Positions 23,619 through 33,748 of a stretch of 64,000 nt of DNA are shown piece after piece. Position numbers and translations under genes: made by a program. The stretch's first letter is position 1. Every line of letters starts with the position of its first letter. Source of the DNA: Breviolum minutum Mf 1.05b.01 (Eukaryota; Sar; Dinophyceae; Suessiales; Symbiodiniaceae); assembly GCA_000507305.1 (NCBI GenBank), contig DF239018.1, positions 310,001 to 374,000 on the forward strand. The letters are read 5' to 3'. A model generated the notes under the pieces. It was not told the origin of the DNA. It ran no database searches and saw only the letters and a list, made by a program, of their open reading frames with translations.

Positions 23619-23755
23619 TACATCGTACTTATCGTACAACTGCATGTTAGTTCGATCAATGTTGACAATAATTCCATATGTATGGGTACAGAACTGGATC
23701 AATGGCCACGTTGCCCAATGGTATGGATTGTTTTCCTCTGAGGCAAATCTGAACT

Positions 23756-24060
23756 ATTGTTTCTGAACCATTGGAATTGATTTATGATTCAAACGGTTCA
23801 GACTGGAAATATTCAAAAAATATGATATACGTTACAAGGTTATCCTTCATCTTCCAATGTCTTGAATCACAGCCAACAAGTAACTAACATACGAGTTGCT
23901 TTACATTTATTATCTGATCTATTGTTTCTGAACCATTGGAATTGATTTATGATTCAAACGGTTCAGACTGGATATGCTACGACATATAAACGTTACAAGA
24001 TTTTCATTGATCTTCAATGTCTTGAATTGCAGCCAATTAACTAACTAAGTAACATACTAA
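23756..24060. repeat. Tandem repeat, 175-bp unit, about 1.7 copies
   Basis: ATTGTTTCTGAACCATTGGA starts at 23756 and again at 23931, followed by matching TTATGATTCAAACGGTTCAG and ATGTCTTGAAT blocks. Non-coding. Confidence 0.75.
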
Positions 24061-24179
24061 ACATATGGGCATTCAAACATGGTACAGCAAAATTCGAACG
24101 ATACCTTTGTAAGACCTAATCCTTAGTCATTTGAAATAGGGCAAAGTGTAACAACACATTTTGAACAAAATTGAGCCGA

Positions 24180-24890
24180 GATTAAAAACAACTCTCTGAA
24201 CACAATCAAGAAAAAATTGCGCAGGCTTGAGCAGAGTTTGAACATACTTACCAATTTTGTTCATAATTGATCAGATTTTCAACAAATTTTGAGCAGTATT
24301 GAGCAAATTTCAACAGGATCAAGCAAAGTTTGATCAACATTGAGCACATTTTAAACAGGACAAGGAAAATCTTAAACAGATTTAAACAGGATTGAGCAGA
24401 TTTTGATCAATTTTGATCATATTTTCATCCATTTTGAGCAGGATTGAGCAGATTTTGATCAATTTTGATCAGATTTTGATCCATTTTGAGCAGGATTGAG
24501 CAGATTTTGATCAATTTTGATCAGATTTTGATCCATTTTGAGCAGGATTGAGCAGATTTTGATCAATTTTGATCAGATTTTGATCCATTTTGAGCAGGAT
24601 TGAGCAGATTTTGATCAATTTTGATCAGATTTTGATCCATTTTGAGCAGGATTGAGCAGATTTTGATCAATTTTGATCAGATTTTGATCCATTTTGAGCA
24701 GGATTGAGCAGATTTTGATCAATTTTGAGCAGGATTGAGCAGATTTTGATCAATTTTGAGCAGGATTGAGCAGATTTTGATCAATTTTGAGCAGATTTTG
24801 ATCAATTTTGAGCAGATTTAGATCAAGTTTGAGCAGGATTGAGCAGATTTTGATCAATTTTGAGTAAATTTTGAAGAGGATTGAGCAGCA
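24180..24890 (+). repeat. GAGCAGGATTGAGC tandem array (52-bp and 31-bp units)
   Basis: Identical 52-bp units begin at 24431, 24483, 24535, 24587, 24639 and 24691. They then shorten to 31-bp units (24721, 24752) and decay on both sides. The unit combines TTTTGAGCAGGATTGAGC with TTTTGATCAATTTTGATC. The same core motif lies in both terminal inverted repeats of the giant element and in its right subterminal region. Confidence 0.92.
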
Positions 24891-25120
24891 TGGGATGATT
24901 TTGATGAAAATTTACCAATGCTTGCTGTGAATTTGAGCGGGGTTGGGCAATTGTTGGTGTGATTTTGAGCAGGTGGGCTGGGCTGATTTTGAACAAAAGT
25001 ATGAAGCAAGATGTAAAACAAAATGCAGGTTGACTTGAACAGGGTTGACAAAATTTGAAGCAATAAGAACTATATATATAAGCATAAATGCAACAAGCCT
25101 TGAGCAATTGTTCTACACAC

Positions 25121-25292
25121 CCTCCAAAGATTGCTATCATCATTATTTAGTAGACTTCCAACAACATGACTTTTGCTGAGCCTGCCGGAACTGTTTCTGA
25201 CAAGTTTGTGGGATGAATAGACTGCGCCTGTCACAGTCCACCCCTTCAGCTGCAAAAACATCACCGTGGCCGCAACAATATGGTAAAACAAA
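25121..25292 (-). CDS. Short exon, unknown
   Basis: After a TAACAG acceptor the minus frame reads FYHIVAATVMFLQLKGWTVT, GAVYSSHKLVRNSSGRL and SLLNNDDSNLWR before a GTGTGT donor. Hydrophobic start followed by polar sequence; no family. Confidence 0.4.
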
Positions 25293-25452
25293 CTGTTATC
25301 AGGGAAGGATCATCAAAGCATGCGTTCATGAATGAAAAACAATATCAGTTTTTACATATATACATGTATAATATATCTTTTAATTATATATAGTTGATGA
25401 ATTTCAGCCATGGGATCGTGCAGCCAATCAATCTCTCAGACTCACATCGCGT

Positions 25453-25505
25453 TCATATCGATCTTGGGAAATTTGCGCTTCAGACCACCAGCAGCCTCTC
25501 CTGCC
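25453..25505 (-). CDS. Short exon of the repeated-exon gene (GEAAGG type)
   Basis: After a GGCAG/G acceptor the frame reads GEAAGGLKRKFPKIDMNA, followed by a GTGAGT donor or, in frame, a TGA. It enters in the same phase as the GAT-type exons upstream (GGA as the first full codon), so it may be the next exon of that gene. Confidence 0.4.
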
Positions 25506-25703
25506 ATTGTATAGAATAATAAATCAATAACATGACAGAAACATTAGTGTTACAAAAGCAAGTGCTGGTGACATATTTTTTTCAGACGCCAATCAAACTT
25601 GATTAGTTGGAAATTATCAGTATTCTATCCCGAAAAAACACTGATGTGAAAATCGAGAAAAAAAAGGTGGTCAAGGGTTTTCTGGAAACACTGCGCAAAT
25701 AAT

Positions 25704-25787
25704 ACCCTTTCCCCGGTTCTCCTGCCAGAGCCTCGCCATCCTGAGAGACTCCATCATTGTCATCACCTCCAGCCACTGCAGTTGCTC
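25704..25787 (-). CDS. GAT-type repeated exon, divergent copy 1
   Basis: After a CAG/GAGCAACT acceptor the frame reads GATAVAGGDDNDGVSQDGEA then LAGEPGKG, followed by GTATTA. It aligns with 26097-26157 and with the four exons in the 27.5-30.6 kb duplication, all beginning GAT and most ending GEPGxG. Confidence 0.55.
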
Positions 25788-26096
25788 CTGGAAATTTTCG
25801 CACAAGGGTGGCTCACCAAATGCTGGATGTTCTTATGAACAGCTGTGGGGTAAGTTCATGAACAGAACAGCATTATATTAGTTCATTTGAAGTGTCGAAC
25901 ATTTGCTAGCTCAGACTCTTCCATTCTTCGGCCCAGCCAAATCTATTTAAAGAGTTCATGAAATTACCAAAGCTTGGCAAGGCTGGAAACAGTGGCAAAG
26001 AAAAAATGTCATTATGTTACTAAGACGAACCCATGACCGACAGCAAACCAAACCAAACGAACCCAGCACCAAATCCAGACATACCCTTACTTTCCC

Positions 26097-26157
26097 AGAT
26101 TCTCCTGTTGGAGCCTCTTCTTTGACTTCAACTGGTGCAGCCACTCCAGTTGCTCCT
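26097..26157 (-). CDS. GAT-type repeated exon, divergent copy 2
   Basis: After a CAG/GAGCAACT acceptor the frame reads GATGVAAPVEVKEEAPTGES then GK, ending at GTAAGG. Same phase and same acceptor sequence as the other copies, but a different acidic middle. Confidence 0.55.
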
Positions 26158-26409
26158 GTATAATTTCACCCAAGGAAGACTCACCACCAAACGCTACAGG
26201 CTACATGTCTGATATGTTAAGCTCCCTTTGCTATGTAAAGCTGTGATGTATTTTATCTCTTTAAATTCATGACAATTTGAAAAGCTTGTCTGACCAGTTC
26301 ATTCTTGGGGAGGTCAACTCTAAATGTAAAAAGAATTACAATGACTGACGTTTCATGATCTGAATCGAAACCCTGACTGTTCGCTCCTTTTTTCCATACT
26401 CAAAAAATG

Positions 26410-26988
26410 TCATGGGTGATCCAAGCGACGCTTCTTATTGCAACGACCTTCCCCATCCTCGCCATCATCTTCCTTTTCCTCGACATCATCTTCCTTGACA
26501 TCCTCTTCCTCGGCATCCTCCTGCGTTTCACTCTCCGTTGATTCCTCCACATGTTGAAGATTCACGCCATCGTCTAAGCCAGGAATCTTGATCTCATCAA
26601 CAAAATTCCAGAGAGTGTCAATTTGCTTCGAGAGGGATCGCAAAGATTGCTGAATATCCTGTCAGTGTAGTCCAAGTTTCATACTAAGCATACTGTACTG
26701 TAAGCCAAAATCTTATTGCGCAAGTTGAGTATGTACTATACATTTGATGATGCAAATCCTGGGCGCATCTAGAAATCACAATTAACAGTAAGTAATGTAC
26801 AGTCAGTTTGACGTACAATAATATTAAACACAACACTGTAGTATACAAAAAAATGTTACAACAAGCATAGGAGAGCATCTCGGCTAAGCTGATGTAAAGT
26901 GATGAACTTCGCAGTCAAGCTCATGCGTCTGAATCGCCGTATTTCTGGGTTGCATCCCGGTGAACCAGGAGAATGACGACGACGTGGC
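26410..26988 (-). CDS. Small multi-exon gene, acidic C-terminal protein
   Basis: The first exon starts MPRRRHSPGSPGCNPEIRRF at 26988 and reads RRMSLTAKFITLHQLSRDAL to about 26865. A short middle exon may lie near 26740-26770. The last exon (about 26410-26661) follows a CTGACAG acceptor and reads DIQQSLRSLSKQIDTLWNFV, then a long Glu/Asp-rich acidic stretch and a basic end CNKKRRLDHP before a stop. The heptad-like SLRSLSKQIDTLWNFVDEI segment suggests a coiled coil, and the ends look like nuclear targeting sequence. The gene sits between GAT-type exons of the same strand, so it is either nested or part of the same transcript. Confidence 0.5.
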
Positions 26989-28652
26989 ATTGCGACAGAA
27001 ATTGAATTGAGGAAGATATGCAAGGACACAGAAAACCGATATATACTATAGATCCAAATTGCAACTGATAAGATATGAAATAAGCACACAGTGTAATTGT
27101 ATAATTGTCAAATTAAAAAAGTTTAATCATTCATCTTATTACATTGATTGGCCATGCCATCTGTTCGCCATGTTGAGTAAGTTCATTCATCCAGTTGACT
27201 GCTATGTGTTTGAGCCTTGAACTGAGCGGCAGCCGGAAGCATCATCTAAGGATGCTGCATATCTCTTTGAAAAATATATCTATTCAAATTTATATTCATG
27301 GTCAAAGTACATGGCACAGGCACAGTCCTGAAGGGTTGGATTAATACAAGGCTTAAATAATTTTAATAAACCCATACAAGGTAACTGAAATATATGGATA
27401 ATATCATATGGATAAAAAATACAAATATGTTTTTATTGTTTTTATTGCTTGACATGTCCTTCTCAAAACTACATTGTACCCTTGGTTGCCCATTTTGCCA
27501 ACAAAATCACATACACTGCATGAAACTTTGAGGTGAATTGAATTTTGACCTCTTTTTTTTCGATAAAAAAAAGGAGGTCAAATTTGGCTATGGTTTTAAA
27601 TTCAAGGGGTACAGTCTGGTGAATGTTTTGAAGGAACACTGCACAAATACGATCCTTTATGCCCTCTCCCGGTTCTCCTTGCGCAGTCTCGTCTTGGCCA
27701 GCGCCTTCGATCTTTGCAGTTGCTCCTGCAAAATTTCACGCAAGAGTGGCCGGTCAAATGTTGAAATTTCTTATCATGTGTTATGTACAGCTGTGGGGTA
27801 AGTTCATGAACAACTTTTGTGAATTGTTCATTTGAAGCGTGAAGCATTTGCTAAGCGATAAAAAAGAAACACTGCCATGTTTCGGGCAAGTCAAATCTTA
27901 AAGCTGCAAACAGTGACAAAGAACAATAACAAACATAAATTAAATTTAGATGTATGAGGAACAATTTGCCATTGACTCCAATCCGAACCCAATCCTGTCT
28001 GAGCCTCTGTTTTCTCAGCTGCTCCTGCAGAATCTCATTCCCACATAGTTTCCCACATCTTATAACAGTATCAATCTTTCTCTATGATAGACGGAGTTAC
28101 TTCATGGGTCTGAAGTTCATTGAATTGACTATCGCAAAATTCGATAAAAAAAAAGGAGGTCAATTTTGGCTATTGTTTATTCAAGGGTTACAGTCTGGTG
28201 AATGTTTTGAAGGAACACTGCACAAATACGATCCTTTATGCCCTCTCCCGGTTCTCCTTGCGCAGTCTCGATCTTTGCAGTTGCTCCTGCAAATTTTCAC
28301 GCAAGAGTGGCTCATCAAATGTTGAAATTTCTTATCATGTGTTATGTACAGCTGTGGGGTAAGTTCATGAACAACTTTTGTGAATTGTTCATTTGAAGCG
28401 TGAAGCATTTGCTAAGCGATAAAAAAGAAACACTGCCATGTTTCGGGCAAGTCAAATCTTAAAGCTGCAAACAGTGACGAAGAACAATAACAAACATAAA
28501 TTCAAATTTAGATGTAAGTATGACGAATAATTTGCCATTGACTCCAAACCGTGAAATCAAGGTGAAATCAAAGTCTTTTTCAAGCCAAAAAGTGCGGCGT
28601 CTGAGCAGGAATCGCTTCGCGATCTGCGCTTCGAAAAATTCATCAAATTACC

Positions 28653-29346
28653 CTAAGAATCCTTGAGATATGTCGAGGATGGGATTTGATTCTTACGGTT
28701 ACTTGACTTTTTGTTCCTACAACTACGTCTACGTTTCTTGCCACTGCCCTTACCCTTGTTGGTCTTGCGCAATCGCACGTCAAAGCCTGGCGTGTTGTCT
28801 GAATTGTCCAAGAATCTCTGATACTCTGTGAGTGTCTCGTTGCTGAACAGGTTGCTGTTTACCATCACCGTGTTGCCTGAATTGTCCGTGAATCTCTGCA
28901 GCTGCCAGAGTGTCTCCTTGGTGTACAGGTTGACGTTTACCATCAGTCTGTTTTTTACACTTCTCCTGGAGTACTCCTTCAGGGCATACAACCGACGATT
29001 GTCAACACACCTGAGGACTGTCTCATGGGTCCTTTCGTCTGTGGTCTCAAAAACAGTCAATCTCAAAAATGGCGCAGACAACTTCACCTTCTGGTTCAAC
29101 AAATCTTGCACCAACTGCTCAACTGATCTACCACAGTAAAAAGTGTCCCTACAGGACAACTGAGAGTAACGTAGCTCATTGAGATCCACACGGGTTGAAT
29201 CTGCATCCGTCACGCTCCGCCTCTGATTCCTTCTCCTATGTTCCCCATGTTCGAATCCTTGAACTCCAAGACGGTCTTGCAAGACTTTGTTGGTGATCCT
29301 GACAATCTCTGCCGTGTTTTCATGGCGAGCGTTCTTCTCTTCCATA
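28653..29346 (-). CDS. DNRRL-motif protein, possible ParB/sulfiredoxin-like fold, truncated by gap
   Basis: An intronless frame of about 231 codons runs from a Met at 29345, directly at the gap, to a stop at 28653. A globular region contains LRYSQLSCRDTFYCGRSVEQ, then LVQDLLNQKVKLSAPFLRLT and CVDNRRLYALKEYSRR. This order (a GR-type motif, a dipeptide PF followed by a strand, then DNRRL and a helix) resembles the ParB/sulfiredoxin-like fold, where a GxxR/DNRRL motif forms part of the nucleotide-binding site. That is inference from motif pattern. Two similar segments follow (LYTKETLWQLQRFTDNSGNT and LFSNETLTEYQRFLDNSDNT), then a highly basic tail (GKGSGKKRRRSCRNKK). The absence of introns, unlike its neighbours, suggests a retrocopy or a separately mobile gene. 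The true N-terminus is hidden by Ns. Confidence 0.6.
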
Positions 29347-29436
29347 NNNNNNNNNNNNNNNNNNNNNNNNNNNNNNNNNNNNNNNNNNNNNNNNNNNNNN
29401 NNNNNNNNNNNNNNNNNNNNNNNNNNNNNNNNNNNN
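29347..29436. other. Assembly gap (90 N)
   Basis: Ninety N bases separate the DNRRL-motif ORF from the second copy of the exon duplication. The real size and content are unknown, and the near-identical copies on both sides are the likely reason for the gap. Confidence 0.99.
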
Positions 29437-30638
29437 TTTGACCTCTTTTTTTTCGATAAAAAAAAGGAGGTCAAATTTGGCTATGGTTTTAAATTCAAGG
29501 GGTACAGTCTGGTGAATGTTTTGAAGGAACACTGCACAAATACGATCCTTTATGCCCTCTCCCGGTTCTCCTTGCGCAGTCTCGTCTTGGCCAGCGCCTT
29601 CGATCTTTGCAGTTGCTCCTGCAAAATTTCACGCAAGAGTGGCCGGTCAAATGTTGAAATTTCTTATCATGTGTTATGTACAGCTGTGGGGTAAGTTCAT
29701 GAACAGCTTTTGTGAATTGTTCATTTGAAGCGTGAAGCATTTGCTAAGCGATAAAAAAGAAACACTGCCATGTTTCGGGCAAGTCAAATCTTAAAGCTGC
29801 AAACAGTGACAAAGAACAATAACAAACATAAATTAAATTTAGATGTATGAGGAACAATTTGCCATTGACTCCAATCCGAACCCAATCCTGTCTGAGCCTC
29901 TGTTTTCTCAGCTGCTCCTGCAGAATCTCATTCCCACATAGTTTCCCACATCTTATAACAGTATCAATCTTTCTCTATGATAGACGGAGTTACTTCATGG
30001 GTCTGAAGTTCATTGAATTGACTATCGCAAAATTCGATAAAAAAAAGGAGGTCAATTTTGGCTATTGTTTATTCAAGGGTTACAGTCTGGTGAATGTTTT
30101 GAAGGAACACTGCACAAATACGATCCTTTATGCCCTCTCCCGGTTCTCCTTGCGCAGTCTCGATCTTTGCAGTTGCTCCTGCAAATTTTCACGCAAGAGT
30201 GGCTCATCAAATGTTGAAATTTCTTATCATGTGTTATGTACAGCTGTGGGGTGAGTTCATGAACAGCTTTTGTTCATTTGAAGCGTGAAGCATTTGCTAA
30301 GCGATAAAAAAGAAACACTGCCATGTTTCGGGCAAGTCAAATCTTAAAGCTGCAAACAGTGACAAAGAACAATAACAAACATAAATTCAAATTTAGATGT
30401 ATTATGACGAACAATTTGCCATTGACTCCAAACCGAACCCAATCCTGTCTGAGCCTCTGTTTTCTCAGCTGCTCCTGCAGTGAATCTCATTCCCACATCT
30501 TATAACAGTATCAATTTTTCTCTATGATAGACGGAGTTACTTCATGGGTCTGAAGTTCATTGAATTGGCTATCGCAAAATATAATGAATGAAATGATTCA
30601 GTTTTGGCAGTTTTTTGAACAAGCCGACCAAAAATCAA

Positions 30639-30867
30639 TCATGATATTGTTTTCGCAAACTGTCCTTTCTTCAATGCATTCTCCATGACACGGGCGCATG
30701 GAACCATCCCAGTGCCATCAACCAGAAGTGCAATACCAGTACCATCCTCTTCCTTAATCTCATACTTGGCATCTGGAGGAGGCAATTTGACTTTGTTGTT
30801 GCCATGCAGCAGAAATGTGTCGGCCCCATCCATTGAAAGGTTCCATTGCAATCCTTCATGCACAGCC
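30639..30867 (-). CDS. Last exon of unknown multi-exon gene (30.6-33.1 kb)
   Basis: After a TTTCAAG acceptor the frame reads PAVHEGLQWNLSMDGADTFL, LHGNNKVKLPPPDAKYEIKE, then EDGTGIALLVDGTGMVPCAR and ends KGQFAKTIS with a TGA at 30639-30641. Beta-rich and folded-looking. It is the C-terminus of the minus-strand gene that starts upstream of 33.1 kb. Confidence 0.6.
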
Positions 30868-31114
30868 GGCTTGAAAGGTTATCGGCAACAACCATCTTAA
30901 AATCAATCAACCAATCAATCGATCAATCAATCATTAAATCATGTAATCAATCAATGACAATCATTGAGAATCAATATGAATCAATAAAATCAAAAAACAT
31001 TATATGCAAAAAAGCCACTGTTTTCTTGCATTCTGAAAGTAAGTACTGTGAACACAGTTTATAAAATAAATATGCAATATGATTTATTTTTTGGTGCAAT
31101 GTCTGTAGCACTGT

Positions 31115-31347
31115 AGGGTCCTTTGTCATCAGCCTCTTCTTCAGGAAGGAAGTAGCTGCTGCATGCGGCTACCTTTGTCTCACCATCTGTGACATAAGAC
31201 ACGCCATCAAAGACTTGGACTGCAAACATCTCCTGAGGCGTGCCAAGAGCTTTTTCCTGGATCATTCCTCCAACTCTTTCTGACTCCACCAGCTTGAATT
31301 CACCACCAGCAAAGATCACTTTGTAGCACTTTTCAGACGCCAAAACT
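31115..31347 (-). CDS. Exon of unknown multi-exon gene
   Basis: After a TGTGCAG/G acceptor the frame reads GVLASEKCYKVIFAGGEFKL, VESERVGGMIQEKALGTPQE, MFAVQVFDGVSYVTDGETKV, then an acidic segment PEEEADDKGPYS before a GTGCTA donor. Protein-like throughout; no family. Confidence 0.6.
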
Positions 31348-31653
31348 CCTGCACAACAGGGGAAAGTGAAAAGGACATGTAACATGTAGCAATAAATTCA
31401 GACGTTCAAGGGACAGTGACAAAATCAATCTCAAGTAAACAATTCAGAGACTCTAAAATAATTCCCCTATTGGAAACCTTTTGAATGCTTCATCACAGCA
31501 AAAACAAGAAGACATTGTTGAAATCCCTGATTGTTGAATTTGGTGCTTTCAAGAAATTGTTAATTAATATCAAAAATATAAACTCATACATGGTTGGAAA
31601 ATAGATATCATGATGCTGGAAATGCTGTATGTGCAGACTATTAACATTTGCTG

Positions 31654-32298
31654 TCAATCTAAAGACCCTTGTTTCCTTCCTGGTGTGGCTGTCTCTGCGG
31701 CGGAGCGGGATGGCATGAGCGTCGCCATGTACTCTTCAGCGTCGTAGATTTCTGCCCCTCCCTTTGCTGACAGCACCTGCCGTCCATTGTACTGCATGAT
31801 CTTGAAACTACCCGGTGGTAAAGGCACGTCTCCTATTCTCTTGCCGAGCCAGTTCACCTGAAGCAAACGGTTGACGCCCTCGCGGTATATGATCTTGAAC
31901 TCGTCCATGGTTGCGGGCTGAATCTGGGGCTGAACTGGAGCCACCGGTTCTGAAGGCACAGCAGCATGACCAAGTGAACTTGAAGGTGTAGCATCGGCTT
32001 GGGAAGGCTCGCTGGATGCATTGGTCATGATCCACATCTTGCCTGGATGCTTCACACGCCCGGGCATCACGATACGGCCAGCATCATCTCGAGAAGCATG
32101 TTGCAACATCCAGCGTTTGGCTAGTGGAACCAAAACTTCAGGTTCCAGCCATTCATCACCGGCCAAGGGTCGACCCAATCTGTTGTACTCCTTCATGAGT
32201 TCTTCGCACATACCAGTCAAATCTCCCCTCAGCTTTGATGATCCATCAAAACGGAAATGCATTATGGTGAAGAAGAGGCAGGCAATAAGAGGGGTCAA
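31654..32298 (-). CDS. Main exon of unknown multi-exon gene (about 214 aa)
   Basis: After a GCTAAG acceptor the frame reads LTPLIACLFFTIMHFRFDGS, SKLRGDLTGMCEELMKEYNR, EWLEPEVLVPLAKRWMLQHA and GRVKHPGKMWIMT. A Ser/Pro/Gln-rich linker follows, then FKIIYREGVNRLLQVNWLGK and GSFKIMQYNGRQVLSAKGGA. An in-frame stop lies at 31654-31656, or a GT donor (AGG/GTCTTT) just before it leads to the next exon. No recognised domain. Confidence 0.6.
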   Translation of the reverse strand: MTPLIACLFFTIMHFRFDGSSKLRGDLTGMCEELMKEYNRLGRPLAGDEWLEPEVLVPLAKRWMLQHASRDDAGRIVMPGRVKHPGKMWIMTNASSEPSQADATPSSSLGHAAVPSEPVAPVQPQIQPATMDEFKIIYREGVNRLLQVNWLGKRIGDVPLPPGSFKIMQYNGRQVLSAKGGAEIYDAEEYMATLMPSRSAAETATPGRKQGSLD

Positions 32299-32589
32299 CT
32301 TAGCTTGGCATTTTGAATGCATAATAACATATTTATAATGAACATAATGATAATTGAATATAGATATGTAACTTCAAGATCAGACTTGATTAAGTTGTAC
32401 TATCCGGATTGAAGGCAATGTAAACTTCAATGCGCACCAAATCACCAAATAATAACTCTCCGTGAAACTAAAAGAAGGTGACAATAAACCAGCGAGGAAA
32501 CCAGCAACACATTCGAATACTTTCTCGATGAGAACAACTCTCATAATTTAATCTAGGTACGCCGGTGGTTTCTCAGCAGGACACACACC

Positions 32590-32706
32590 TGTCATCATGA
32601 ACAAGTACGCCATCACCATTGGCTTCTCCATCCGATTCTCCAAAACTGATGAGAAGTGCGCAGAATCGAGGGCCCGCAGCCAGTTGAAGATGTGGCTCAC
32701 CTGTCT
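32590..32706 (-). CDS. Exon of unknown multi-exon gene
   Basis: Between a CAGACAG acceptor and a GTGTGT donor the frame reads VSHIFNWLRALDSAHFSSVL, ENRMEKPMVMAYLFMMT. Two other frames are partly open, but this one has matching splice sites and typical composition. Confidence 0.5.
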
Positions 32707-32919
32707 GACAAGGGCATTGATTCACGAGGGACATCTGAGAAGACAAACGGTTGATCAAACATTTCAGGTTCTCGATTGATTCTCATCTGATACACACTGC
32801 AGAGCATAATTGATTTAATGCTATCTATATAATCTATGGCTCCAAAACAAAAAAAACACGTAACTTAAAAAGGCAGGCGGCTGGAAACTGCTGAATTTGC
32901 CGATATGCTCTGGAGTAGG

Positions 32920-33111
32920 CAGTGTTGTCACCTCTCGTAGACCCTTGAGACGATGTGCCCTTAGCCGCCCTCTTGCATTTTGCCTTCGCCTTAACCTTGG
33001 GTTTCGGCTTTGCTACTCTGGGCTTCTTTGCCTTGGGTTCACTGCCGTCTTCAGCTGGTTCAGCGGCATCCTCATCATCTTGAACAATCACATTGCCAGG
33101 CCACCTTAGTT
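32920..33111 (-). CDS. Exon with basic Lys/Pro/Ala-rich region
   Basis: After a CAACTAAG acceptor the frame reads WPGNVIVQDDEDAAEPAEDG, SEPKAKKPRVAKPKPKVKAK and AKCKRAAKGTSSQGSTR. An acidic patch followed by AT-hook-like or histone-tail-like basic sequence suggests nuclear localisation and possibly nucleic-acid binding. It leads into the 32590-32706 exon. Confidence 0.5.
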
Positions 33112-33254
33112 GAAATGTGGTGAAATTGAAGACTTACAATTTCAATAAATATATATTGTATAATAACCTAGCTAAATCTAATTTTTAGTGGCAACTAAAC
33201 AAAACTAAACTAGCATCTTTTGCGGCTTGCACTGGCTTTATCTCACAGCCTCTT

Positions 33255-33292
33255 TTATATATATATATATATATAATATATATATATATATA
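33255..33292. repeat. AT dinucleotide microsatellite
   Basis: A run of TATATATA repeats with one interruption. Non-coding. Confidence 0.8.
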
Positions 33293-33365
33293 ACGATCAT
33301 GAAATGGAAGTTCGATGGGAAAATCACATATAAATTCACCATGATGCAAATAATAAATTGTTTCT

Positions 33366-33595
33366 AGCCGAAGAACACAAAAGGCGAATCGTCATCCACT
33401 GGTGGCAAAGCCGGTGGGGCACTAGCTGATTCCTTGCCTTTAGATGATGCAGCTTTCAATGAAGGGTCCCCCGGATGGTACCATCGCGAAAGGCTCAGCC
33501 GGTTGGGGCTTGCAAACCCGCTTGTTTCGCCAAATCAGACGCCTTCATCAGTTTAGGGGCCATTTGGCCCACCAAACTGTGAATCAAAGAACCGC
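33366..33595 (-). CDS. Terminal exon or remnant, possible frameshift
   Basis: The first part reads HSLVGQMAPKLMKASDLAKQ. After a one-base phase change near 33500 the frame continues DPSLKAASSKGKESASAPPA and ends PPVDDDSPFVFFG with a TAG. Either a tiny intron or a frameshift separates the two. It lies between the methyltransferase gene and the 30.6-33.1 kb gene, on the same strand. Confidence 0.35.
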
Positions 33596-33748
33596 CAATA
33601 ATAAGGTTCGAGCACTAGTTTTGCAACATTTATTTTTGTGTATTGACATATCCTACAACGCAAAAATAAAACGATTCACATTCACTATCAGATCACTAAT
33701 GGGCAAGATGTGTACAGCATCCTGAATCCTTGTCAGTTATTTCATTTA

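Larger units (their letters stand above)
27544..30590 (-). repeat. Tandem exon-intron duplication array
   Basis: Four copies of a roughly 430-590 bp unit lie in two pairs: about 27544-28137 with 28138-28560, and about 29437-30030 with 30031-30590. The first pair and the second pair are nearly identical (constant offset 1893, then 1892 after one A-run difference). Each unit contains a GAT-type exon on the minus strand (about 27663-27725, 28243-28287, 29556-29618, 30136-30178) reading GATAKIE...AQGEPGEG. The second exon of each pair has an 18-bp in-frame deletion. A second exon-like segment, GAAEKTEAQTG (near 28000 and 29893), follows. The units begin with a poly-T/poly-A hairpin. Confidence 0.8.

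Noticed and set aside
23392-23766. Long open frames on both strands (124 and 100 aa)
   Set aside because: They translate a GTA-type trinucleotide array into Val/Ala or Thr/Pro runs; no splice signals or ordinary coding sequence.
24180-24890. CRISPR array
   Set aside because: The units are contiguous without unique spacers and the genome is eukaryotic nuclear.
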